Assembly (NCBI GenBank): GCA_964623395.1
Contig: CAZUSI010000023.1
Location: forward strand, 1-20,186
Direction: 5' to 3'
DNA from: JBDRZD01 sp964623395
Lineage (GTDB): Bacteria > Hydrothermota > Hydrothermia > Hydrothermales > Hydrothermaceae
DNA: 20,186 bases
In this document: positions 7,866 to 15,217 of the stretch, piece by piece
Layout of the letters: each line of letters opens with the position of its first letter
Position numbering within the stretch: position 1 is the stretch's first letter
The notes under the pieces: model-generated
Told to the model about the DNA's origin: nothing
What the model saw: the letters and a program-made list of their open reading frames with translations, nothing else
The model's database searches: none
Translations under genes and position numbers: made by a program

Positions 7866-8759
7866 TTAAATCACCTCCAGCATTTTTTCAAGTGGCTTTC
7901 TTGCCAATTCTATTATTTTTTCATCAATAAATATTTCCTCTTTTTCATATAAAAGTGAATTATAAACATCCTCCAATCTTATCTTCTTCATATTGTAACA
8001 TATTTTTGGACTACCTGCTGAATAAAATTCTTTACCCTTTATTTCTCTTCTTAACCTTTGAATAAGCCCTTCTTCTGTTCCTATTAAAAATTTATTTTTG
8101 TTTGAATTTTTTGCTATTCTTATCATTCCTGATGTTGAGGCAACTTCATCTGCAATATCAATAACTTCTGGATTACATTCAGGATGAACAATTAGAAATG
8201 CATCAGGATGAGTTTCTTTTGCTTTCTTTACTTCCTCATACTTAAATCTTTTATGAACATAACAAAATCCCTTAAAGGGTATTATTTCCTTATCAGTAAA
8301 TCTTGAAACATAATTTGCAAGATTTTCATCCGGTAAAAATATTATTTTTTTTGAATTTAAGGATTTTATAACCTTTAAAGCATTTGAAGATGTGCAACAT
8401 ATATCTGATAATGCCTTAACATCAGCATTTGTATTAACATAGGATACAACTTGCGCATCAGGATTTTCCTCTTTCAATTTTAATACATCTTCAATACTTA
8501 CCATATCTGCCATTGGGCATCTTGCAGAAATATTTGGAGTTAAAACTTTTTTATCTGGATTTAATATTTTAGCCATTTCAACCATAAATATTACTCCACA
8601 AAATACAATTATCTTTGAATCAACTTCTTTTGCCTTTCTTGCAAGTTCAAAGGAGTCACCAACAAAATCAGCAACTTCTTGAATTTCTGGAATTTGATAA
8701 TTATGGGCAAGTATAACTGCTTTTTTCTCTTTTTTAATTTTTAAAATTTCCTCCTTCAT
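7866..8759 (-). CDS. nadA: Quinolinate synthase A
   Basis: NadA condenses iminoaspartate with dihydroxyacetone phosphate to form quinolinate, the de novo NAD precursor, using an oxygen-sensitive [4Fe-4S] cluster. Likely cluster ligands are C81 (ARCPMADM), C166 (KGFCYVH) and C254 (PKICYNMKK), with spacing close to that of the Thermotoga enzyme (81/168/254). Active-site residues include H19 and Y21 in AHNYQIPE, S36 in GDSFELA, Y107 in SYVN, and H192/E194 in VHPEC. The length (297 residues) fits the compact form. It overlaps iscS by 4 nt (8756-8759), and iscU starts 1 nt after its stop. Neither nadB nor nadC is nearby, so iminoaspartate must come from an enzyme encoded elsewhere. Confidence 0.95.
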   Translation of the reverse strand: MKEEILKIKKEKKAVILAHNYQIPEIQEVADFVGDSFELARKAKEVDSKIIVFCGVIFMVEMAKILNPDKKVLTPNISARCPMADMVSIEDVLKLKEENPDAQVVSYVNTNADVKALSDICCTSSNALKVIKSLNSKKIIFLPDENLANYVSRFTDKEIIPFKGFCYVHKRFKYEEVKKAKETHPDAFLIVHPECNPEVIDIADEVASTSGMIRIAKNSNKNKFLIGTEEGLIQRLRREIKGKEFYSAGSPKICYNMKKIRLEDVYNSLLYEKEEIFIDEKIIELARKPLEKMLEVI

Positions 8760-9913
8760 TTTTTTTCCCAGAAAGGAGACATTTGCCTCAATTTGTTTAT
8801 AACTTTTGGCAAAACTTCTTTAACTCTTTCAACATCATCCTCTTCATTAAATTTCCCAAAACTAAACCTTATGTTTCCATGAGCAATTTCATGGGGAATA
8901 CCCATTGCAAGTAAAACATGAGATGGTTCTAAAGAACCTGAAGTGCATGCAGAACCTGATGATACACAAATTCCTTCAAAATCAAGATTTAAAAGTATGC
9001 TTTCTCCTTCAATATATTTAAAACAAACAGAAGAAATACTATAAAGCCTTTTTAGAGGATGCCCTAAGATTAAAACTTCTGGTATATTTTCTTTTATAAA
9101 ATTTTCCAAATTGTCCCTTAATTTTTTAATTTTTTCTTTATCCTTTTCCATTTCTTCCTTTCTCAATTCACATATTTTACCAAATCCTATTATTCCAGGA
9201 ACATTTTCAGTTCCCCCTCTTCTTTTCTTTTCTTGAAGCCCTCCATGGATAAGATTTTCAATTAAAATTCCTTTTCTTACATATAAGGCACCAATTCCCT
9301 TTGGACCATGAAATTTATGTGGTGAAAATGAAAGCATATCAACTCCGAGCTCTTTTACATCCACTTTTTCCCATCCAACCATCATTACCCCATCTGTATG
9401 AAAAGGTATTCCTTTTTCCTTTGCAATTTTTGCTATTTCTTTAATATCCTGTATTGTTCCAACCTCATTGTTTGCAAAAATTATACTTATCAAAATTGTA
9501 TCATTTCTTATTGCTTTTCTTACATCATTTGGGTCAACAATTCCATATTTATCTACATCAAGATAAGTTATTTCAAAGCCTTTCTTTTCAAGATATTTAA
9601 TTGTTTCTAAAACAGAAAGATGTTCTATTTTTGAAGTTATTATGTGTCCTTTCCCTTTTTTAAAAGCAATTCCCTTTATTGCAAGGTTATTTGCTTCTGT
9701 TCCTCCTGATGTAAATATTATCTCCTCTGGTAAGGCATTTATAAAATCAGCAATTTTCTTTCTTGCATTTTCAACATGTTTTCTTATTTCGCTTCCTGAA
9801 AGATAAATAGAAGAAGGGTTGTGAAACTTTTCTACAAAAAAAGGAATCATTTCATTTAAAACCCTCTCATCAAGAGGGGTTGTTGCAGTATTATCTAAAT
9901 AGATTTTTTTCAT
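8756..9913 (-). CDS. iscS: IscS/NifS cysteine desulfurase
   Basis: This PLP enzyme takes sulfur from cysteine and hands it to IscU. The PLP-binding lysine is K200 in SFSPHKFHGPKG and the persulfide-carrying cysteine is C323 in SSGSACTSGSLEPSHVL, on a long flexible loop typical of group I desulfurases. N-terminal YLDNTATTPLD and IIFTSGGTEANNLA are standard. One odd point is that the PLP-contact motif usually reading HTDAVQAVG reads HTDGVMMVG here, so the conserved Gln (E. coli IscS Q183) is Met177. The gene overlaps the upstream regulator by 4 nt and nadA by 4 nt. Order regulator-iscS-(nadA)-iscU supports the Isc assignment, although NifS serving NadA is an equally good reading of its job. Confidence 0.94.
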   Translation of the reverse strand: MKKIYLDNTATTPLDERVLNEMIPFFVEKFHNPSSIYLSGSEIRKHVENARKKIADFINALPEEIIFTSGGTEANNLAIKGIAFKKGKGHIITSKIEHLSVLETIKYLEKKGFEITYLDVDKYGIVDPNDVRKAIRNDTILISIIFANNEVGTIQDIKEIAKIAKEKGIPFHTDGVMMVGWEKVDVKELGVDMLSFSPHKFHGPKGIGALYVRKGILIENLIHGGLQEKKRRGGTENVPGIIGFGKICELRKEEMEKDKEKIKKLRDNLENFIKENIPEVLILGHPLKRLYSISSVCFKYIEGESILLNLDFEGICVSSGSACTSGSLEPSHVLLAMGIPHEIAHGNIRFSFGKFNEEDDVERVKEVLPKVINKLRQMSPFWEKK

Positions 9914-10317
9914 TTCTTTAAAATTATGTTCTCAATTTTTTTCATCTTTAAAAATTTTTTTATCTCTAAATTTAAATTTTTCCAAATATTTTTCATATAA
10001 CAATTTTCAAAAATTACACAATTTTTTTTCTCCTTATCACATGGTGCCACATTAAGAGGTTCATTAAGGGCATCAAAAATATCAAAAAGACTGACCTCTT
10101 TTAAATCTTTATTTAAAAAATAACCACCACTTCTTCCCTTTATGCTTCTCACTATTTTTCTTTCTTCAAGATAAGGCATTATTTGCTTTAAATATTTTTC
10201 AGAAATACTATTTCTCTTTGCTATTTCCTTTAAACTTAATGGCATTTTATCACCTTCTTTTTTCAATTCTTCAAGAACCTTTACAACATAATCTATCTTT
10301 TTTGGTATCCTTATCAT
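9910..10317 (-). CDS. Rrf2/IscR-like Fe-S regulator
   Basis: This 135-residue protein has an N-terminal winged helix-turn-helix of the Rrf2 family (SLKEIAKRNSISEKYLKQIMPYLEERK, then the wing SIKGRSGGYFL). Three cysteines, C93, C100 and C106, stand where IscR carries its [2Fe-2S] ligands. The spacing is C-x6-C-x5-C, against C-x5-C-x5-C in E. coli IscR, so cluster binding is likely but not certain. As first gene of the operon, directly upstream of iscS, it is most likely an autoregulator that senses Fe-S supply or oxidative stress. A perfect palindrome lies 4 nt before its ATG and may be its own operator. There is no Shine-Dalgarno. The gene symbol is left empty because it could also be a CymR- or NsrR-type member. 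Confidence 0.88.
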   Translation of the reverse strand: MIRIPKKIDYVVKVLEELKKEGDKMPLSLKEIAKRNSISEKYLKQIMPYLEERKIVRSIKGRSGGYFLNKDLKEVSLFDIFDALNEPLNVAPCDKEKKNCVIFENCYMKNIWKNLNLEIKKFLKMKKIENIILKK

Positions 10318-10321
10318 AATA

Positions 10322-10338
10322 GTTAGTGTTTAACTAAC
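10322..10338. promoter_or_regulatory. Palindromic operator candidate in the leader of the isc operon
   Basis: The sequence GTTAGT-GTTTA-ACTAAC is a perfect 6-bp inverted repeat with a 5-bp spacer. It lies between the predicted transcription start (about 10347) and the regulator's ATG at 10317, in the place where a ribosome binding site would be. A dimeric Rrf2 repressor bound here would block transcription, and the position would suit autoregulation. It does not match the known E. coli IscR or NsrR consensus sites, so the assignment rests on position and symmetry alone. Confidence 0.6.
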
Positions 10339-10353
10339 CAATTTAAGTTATAT

Positions 10354-10382
10354 ATAATAATGCTTTTTTATAAAAAAGACAA
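10354..10382 (-). promoter_or_regulatory. Sigma-70-type promoter of the regulator-iscS-nadA-iscU operon
   Basis: On the minus strand, TTGTCT (10377-10382, 4 of 6 to TTGACA) and TATTAT (10354-10359, 5 of 6 to TATAAT) are separated by exactly 17 nt. The spacer contains a perfect 16-bp A/T palindrome, CTTTTTTATAAAAAAG (10363-10378). The expected start near 10347 gives a leader of about 30 nt that is mostly filled by the operator candidate. It is the only convincing minus-strand promoter seen between the giant secreted protein gene and the long operon. Confidence 0.65.
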
Positions 10383-10413
10383 GTTTTAAATTACTCCCCC
10401 TCCTTTTATTTTT

Positions 10414-13400
10414 TTATCTTATCCTAACAAATTTTTTAATTTCTTCCTTTTCCTCTGTTTTAATTTTAACAAAATAAACTCCATTTCCTATTTCTTTTCC
10501 ATTTTTATCACATCCATTCCAGAGGAGATAATATATTCCCGGCTCTCTTATATCATTTAAAAGAGTTCTTATTTTTCTTCCAAGAAGGTCATAAACTGTT
10601 ATTTCTACATTTGTTTTCTTGGGTATTCCATATGCAATTTTTATAAATTTGTCTTTTGATACTGAATTGAGAATATTCAAAAATAGTTTTGCAGGTATGT
10701 TTCCAATTCTCTCTTTAATTCCTGTAAATTGATAAAATCCAGTATCAGGATCTCTTCCGAAGTTTCTCCACCATGATGAATCACGAGAGAATAAGTAAAA
10801 TTCAATTATATTTACACCAGAAGAAATTGGAATTGAATAGTAATAATTGGAACCTACAATGCTATCATGAGAAATAAATTCAAATGAACCACCATTAAAT
10901 CTATATCCTAAAGAATCATATAGAAGACCTGTCCAATCAGTTATTTGGGTTGAAACATAAAGTGTTGTATCAATTAGTCCAAATGTTGTATTTTCATATA
11001 GAGGAGGAGTAAAATCAACACCTATTTGTGCTTCGTTTGAATATGCAGAAGTTGTTTCCGGCTCTATGTAGTTTGCTTTTACAACATAATAATAGATGGT
11101 ATGTGTATTTACATTTGGATCAGCATAAAAAGTATCTACCGTGGTTCCAATTGATGTATAAGGTCCACCTGGTGTTATTCCTCTTAAAATTTCAAAATTT
11201 TCTATCTTAAATATTTCCTTATAAAGATTAGGTTTTTTATAAGAAATTCTTTCAGCAATTGGTTTTTTGAAAGGTCTCGGGTATTTTATAAATCTTTTGT
11301 CAAAAGATAAACTTATTTCTTTTTCAATTTTGTTTTCTTTAATCTTATTTGAGGAAAGAAGTCCTGGTAAATAATAAACGAATGAAGAAATTAAAAAGTC
11401 ATAACCTGCTGGTTGCCATCCTGCTCCTATGTTATATTTGCTTCTTGTTGTATATGAAGTATCATCAGAAATTATATAAGGACTATCATCACCAAGCCAT
11501 TTAATTCCTACATGAAATTCACCAGAACTTATTATTATATTTTCATTTGATAAATCAAAAATCTGATAATCCGGATAAAGGTTTGTAATTATAACGGTGT
11601 CTTGATAAATGATATTCCCAGGATTTCCAGTTCCATCATCTGTCCATATAATAAGTTCTGCAGTATCAGGAATCTGATAAAACATCATTGCAACTGCTTG
11701 TATTTTGCAAGGATTATATTGAGGAGTAAATCTTGTTGCGATCATATCTCCTGAAGCCCATCCAGACCAATAATAATAAGGACCAGAATCATAGGAAAGT
11801 TCTTCATAAGGTGCATTCCATTTGAGTTTTACTTCATTCTCACCAGGAACACCATATGCTGTAAGACCTGAAGGGGCAATAGGATAGAGAATATAGAAGG
11901 AATACATCTGCGTATACGAAACATTTAAGGCATTGTCTTTTGCCTTGATGTAAAATTCAACCACTCTCCCTGGTGTTTGGTCTGGTATCTCATATGTAAA
12001 TGTATCTCCTGAAACTTGGGTATGTGTAATTCCATAAGGTGTATCATTTACTATGTAATAAAGGGAATCAGAACTTATTCCTGAAATATCCTGAATTATT
12101 GCTTTAACAATATAAGGACCCGCATAAGCATTTTGAGGGATTTGAATAACTGTTATATTAGGACCTTGATTATCAGGAGTAAATTCAATTGAAAAATCAT
12201 CTATATACCACCAGAACTCATCATAAGCAACATAATGAAAAGCAATCTTAACATTATCTTTTCCATTTACAAATTGAGTTATATCAAAGTATTTATAACC
12301 TGAATCATCAGCATTAGAATACATTGCAATCTTTGTCCATGTAGTTCCGCCATCAGTTGATAAAAGAACTCTTCCTGAATCAAGGCTTGATGGTGAATAG
12401 TCATTATAATAATGCCAGAAAGAAAGTGTATAAGTTCCCCAGGAAGAGCAATTAAATCTTGGAGAAATTAGCCAGTCATCATGTGTTTCAATAGGAGACC
12501 AGTAAACTCTTGCAACTGTTCTTGCAGGGGAAGTTGATACATATCTATGCCAGTCATTATTATCAACAATTGGCGGTGATTGTGAGCCACCATCTATTAT
12601 TTCCCATCCACAGAAAGGCGGATTTGTAGAATTTGACCAGTTTTCATCAAAATTCTTTGTATAGGGTGGTACATGATAAAGAGGACATACCCTGAAACTA
12701 ATACTTGATACATCATTTGATGGATTTTGATCTCCTTGAAGGAGTGTCCCTGAATAAAGGGTAATTATTCCTGTATCCTGTGGAATAAAAGGTGTTGAGA
12801 ATGTAAATGTATCCACTTGATTTATTTCTAAATATCCAGTCCATGTTTCAATTATAGTATCTGAACCTCCAAGAGTATAAAATACAGGCAGAGATGTGAT
12901 TGGATTTAATCCAAAGTTCTGAATAATTGAATTTACATAAAGAGTATCTCCTACATGAATTACACCTGCAAAAGGTAATATCTGGATTATACCAGCATCA
13001 TTACTTGCCGCAGTCGGTGTTGTTGCAAATATTCTAACAGAATCAATAAACATATTGTTTCCATATCCACTTTTTGCAAGGAAGGAAACATAAAGATTTT
13101 TATTTGGTGGAAAATCACCAATTTCTACATTATGTTGTGTCCACCCGGCAGTTGGAGAATATCTTGCAAATCCAGCAACTCTAAAGAAATTAATAGCATC
13201 ATAAGAATATTCAACAATTATTGAATCAGGAGAAGTTGAATAACCGGGGTCATGATACATATAAAATCTTAACATTATTTTTCTTGCATTATTTCCTGTA
13301 TTAAAAGGATGTGTGATAAGTCTTGCTTTTGAACCGGATGAGGCATTATAAGATCTGTAACCTGCAACTGCGTATCCTTCTAAAATAGGAGCAGATGGAT

Positions 13401-15096
13401 TTGTAGGAGTTGTAAATCTTTCCCAATTATAACTTCCTGAAACAATTACCCCTTTCCATAATGTTGGAGGAATTGTTGAATTAGAAGGAGGAAATAAAAC
13501 CGCATTAAATCCTGATGCACATTTTGTTGAATCATCATAAAATTCAAAATGCAATCTAACTAAATCATTTGAAGGATTTTGGTCACCTGTTAAATTTGTT
13601 TTAACAGTTAAAGTATCCACACCAAGATAGTTTATTCCCGGAATTGGGATTTTAACAGTATCAGTTCCAAAAGGTGGTAGAACTCTAGTATACAAACGAG
13701 TTCCTGTTGCTGGGTTATATAAGAAACTATAATTTATTTGAAAGTTTGTTTGCGGCTGGTAACCTGCATTAAAAATTCCAAGAGTTATAGTATCTTCTAC
13801 ATTTTTTATTGGTGTTGGATTTTTCATCCTTATCCAGTAACTTCCAACATCATTTGCAAAAACTCTTTGTTCTCCTTCAACAAGTGAACCACCTCCACTT
13901 ATAACAAATTCCTGATTATAATTCCTGAACCTATTTACATCTCCTATTGCCACTCCATAGTCATATTGTCCTGAAACTGCCTTAGGCAATCCCCTTACCC
14001 ATCCACTTCCACCAGGACCAACCCAGAAAATGTATGGCGTTGCAGATGTTGAAGAACCTCCTGTAACAATTATTTCATTTCCATAGTTATCAGTTATTAT
14101 ATCTCCTATTGCTATATCATTATCACTTGTTCCCCATGTATTAGTCCATCCCCATCTTCTTCCAGACCATATAGAACCAGTCCAGTTCCATACAGAGATT
14201 TGATATAAAGTTGAACCATGAACAACTGCAAATTCATTTCCTAAAAGTTCAGGATCAATATCGCCAATTGCAATATCCCATGAAGCAGTTACATCGCTTG
14301 TTATAACTGTAACCTGCCAGTTTCCTCCATCATAATAAATCATCCATATATAAGAAGAACCACAAACATAAATTTCGTTACCAGGAAGATCAGGTCTTAC
14401 ATCTCCTATAGCAATTCCTCTTGGAGCAACTGTTCCTGTTAAGTTTATTGTAGTTATATCAAAGTTTGAACCATTCCATATTGCTCTTACAACTGTTGGA
14501 GGCGAAGTGGTTGCAACTGTTGCAATAATTTCATTATCATTTCCGTCATTATTTGCATCTCCTATAACAATATCATAAACAGCATTTGAAACATTAAAGG
14601 AACTTCTTAAAACCCATGATGGAGTTAAGTCATCCCATTCAAACCAGTAAATCGTATAGGGGGAAGAAGAAAGAGAAACGACTATGTCCTTGAATTCATC
14701 TCCATCCACATTTCCAATTGCAACTGCATATGGAGTATAAGTGCCAAATGAATAAGGTGTTTCTATTCTGAATTTCCTTTTACCAAATTGATTACTTGCT
14801 GTATCAGTTGCAATTACAAGATACCTTGTTCCTGATGATTGAACAGTTATAATTCTAATTGTGTCATCATTTGCGCCTTTGAAATGTTTCCCAATTGTAA
14901 CCTCTCTTGTTAAATTTGAAGTAGAGCCAACCCATATTCTGTTAGTATCTATTATTGGTGAAGGAACCTTTGGCTCAGAAAATTTTGCCTTTAAGATTTT
15001 TATTTCAGAATTCTGGATTTCCTTAGCTTTAAGAGATGGGAATACCATTCCTATCACACATATCATCACCCATATTTTACTTTTTATTTTATCCAT
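10414..15096 (-). CDS. Giant secreted multidomain protein with FlgD-like C-terminal (sorting-type) domain
   Basis: This 1560-residue protein starts with a signal peptide (KIKSK, hydrophobic WVMICVIGMVF, cleavage probably near SLKA-KE). Residues ~120-400 hold six repeats of about 47-53 residues, each with a core like AIGDVxxDxxGNEIIVxGG (near 123, 174, 226, 273, 326, 379). They resemble FG-GAP/VCBS beta-propeller blades. CARDB-like domains are at ~420-520 and ~697-803, both ending with GDQNPSND. Jelly-roll or MAM-like (choice-of-anchor) modules are at ~525-692 and ~812-972. An Ig-like segment follows (~975-1070). An FN3 domain starts at ~1072, is interrupted at ~1101-1297 by an inserted beta domain and a basic linker, and resumes at ~1298-1360. 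The last ~90 residues contain VYDLLGRKIRTL and GNGVYFVKI, typical of FlgD-like/T9SS type A-like C-terminal domains. It is probably cell-surface or exported; no catalytic motif was recognised, so the function is unknown. Confidence 0.88.
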   Translation of the reverse strand: MDKIKSKIWVMICVIGMVFPSLKAKEIQNSEIKILKAKFSEPKVPSPIIDTNRIWVGSTSNLTREVTIGKHFKGANDDTIRIITVQSSGTRYLVIATDTASNQFGKRKFRIETPYSFGTYTPYAVAIGNVDGDEFKDIVVSLSSSPYTIYWFEWDDLTPSWVLRSSFNVSNAVYDIVIGDANNDGNDNEIIATVATTSPPTVVRAIWNGSNFDITTINLTGTVAPRGIAIGDVRPDLPGNEIYVCGSSYIWMIYYDGGNWQVTVITSDVTASWDIAIGDIDPELLGNEFAVVHGSTLYQISVWNWTGSIWSGRRWGWTNTWGTSDNDIAIGDIITDNYGNEIIVTGGSSTSATPYIFWVGPGGSGWVRGLPKAVSGQYDYGVAIGDVNRFRNYNQEFVISGGGSLVEGEQRVFANDVGSYWIRMKNPTPIKNVEDTITLGIFNAGYQPQTNFQINYSFLYNPATGTRLYTRVLPPFGTDTVKIPIPGINYLGVDTLTVKTNLTGDQNPSNDLVRLHFEFYDDSTKCASGFNAVLFPPSNSTIPPTLWKGVIVSGSYNWERFTTPTNPSAPILEGYAVAGYRSYNASSGSKARLITHPFNTGNNARKIMLRFYMYHDPGYSTSPDSIIVEYSYDAINFFRVAGFARYSPTAGWTQHNVEIGDFPPNKNLYVSFLAKSGYGNNMFIDSVRIFATTPTAASNDAGIIQILPFAGVIHVGDTLYVNSIIQNFGLNPITSLPVFYTLGGSDTIIETWTGYLEINQVDTFTFSTPFIPQDTGIITLYSGTLLQGDQNPSNDVSSISFRVCPLYHVPPYTKNFDENWSNSTNPPFCGWEIIDGGSQSPPIVDNNDWHRYVSTSPARTVARVYWSPIETHDDWLISPRFNCSSWGTYTLSFWHYYNDYSPSSLDSGRVLLSTDGGTTWTKIAMYSNADDSGYKYFDITQFVNGKDNVKIAFHYVAYDEFWWYIDDFSIEFTPDNQGPNITVIQIPQNAYAGPYIVKAIIQDISGISSDSLYYIVNDTPYGITHTQVSGDTFTYEIPDQTPGRVVEFYIKAKDNALNVSYTQMYSFYILYPIAPSGLTAYGVPGENEVKLKWNAPYEELSYDSGPYYYWSGWASGDMIATRFTPQYNPCKIQAVAMMFYQIPDTAELIIWTDDGTGNPGNIIYQDTVIITNLYPDYQIFDLSNENIIISSGEFHVGIKWLGDDSPYIISDDTSYTTRSKYNIGAGWQPAGYDFLISSFVYYLPGLLSSNKIKENKIEKEISLSFDKRFIKYPRPFKKPIAERISYKKPNLYKEIFKIENFEILRGITPGGPYTSIGTTVDTFYADPNVNTHTIYYYVVKANYIEPETTSAYSNEAQIGVDFTPPLYENTTFGLIDTTLYVSTQITDWTGLLYDSLGYRFNGGSFEFISHDSIVGSNYYYSIPISSGVNIIEFYLFSRDSSWWRNFGRDPDTGFYQFTGIKERIGNIPAKLFLNILNSVSKDKFIKIAYGIPKKTNVEITVYDLLGRKIRTLLNDIREPGIYYLLWNGCDKNGKEIGNGVYFVKIKTEEKEEIKKFVRIR

Positions 15097-15100
15097 GAAA

Positions 15101-15108
15101 ACCTCCTT
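15101..15108 (-). promoter_or_regulatory. Ribosome binding site of the giant secreted protein
   Basis: AAGGAGGT on the minus strand, 4 nt before ATG 15096, is an almost perfect anti-16S match and fixes the start. Further upstream the minus strand has only a loose TATAAA-type -10 candidate and no good -35, so its promoter is not resolved. Confidence 0.75.
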
Positions 15109-15162
15109 TTTTAAATTGAATTTATAATTTTAAACCAAAAAAACATAATTTTGCAAATTGAT

Positions 15163-15193
15163 TTGAAAATTTTAATTTTCTTCCCTTTATAAT
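15163..15193 (+). promoter_or_regulatory. Promoter of the tldD-tldE pair
   Basis: TTGAAA (15163-15168) and a perfect TATAAT (15188-15193) with a 19-nt spacer, slightly longer than ideal. The start would fall near 15200. GGAG (15207-15210) then sits 7 nt before ATG 15218. The rest of the 121-bp divergent intergenic region is A/T runs without other visible structure. Confidence 0.55.
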
Positions 15194-15217
15194 AAATTTT
15201 TTAAATGGAGAATTTAT

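Larger units (their letters stand above)
1..10359 (-). other. Long operon: regulator, Fe-S assembly, NAD, proteostasis, metG, tatD, prenyl synthase, PTS IIA, zinc ribbon
   Basis: Twelve consecutive same-strand genes are packed with gaps of at most 39 nt. Seven junctions are ATGA overlaps (326-329, 2495-2498, 4453-4456, 5664-5667, 6260-6263, 8756-8759, 9910-9913). No hairpin-plus-T-run terminator is seen in the gaps. Co-transcription is inferred from spacing; internal promoters, most likely before tig or the prenyl synthase, cannot be excluded. The operon continues past the left window edge. Confidence 0.7.

Noticed and set aside
10394..10407. Strong Shine-Dalgarno-like AAAGGAGGGGGAG on the minus strand just after the giant gene
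   Set aside because: No start codon follows at a usable distance except a TTG that opens a 4-codon frame ending in TAA, so no gene can be supported; it is probably chance purine sequence.
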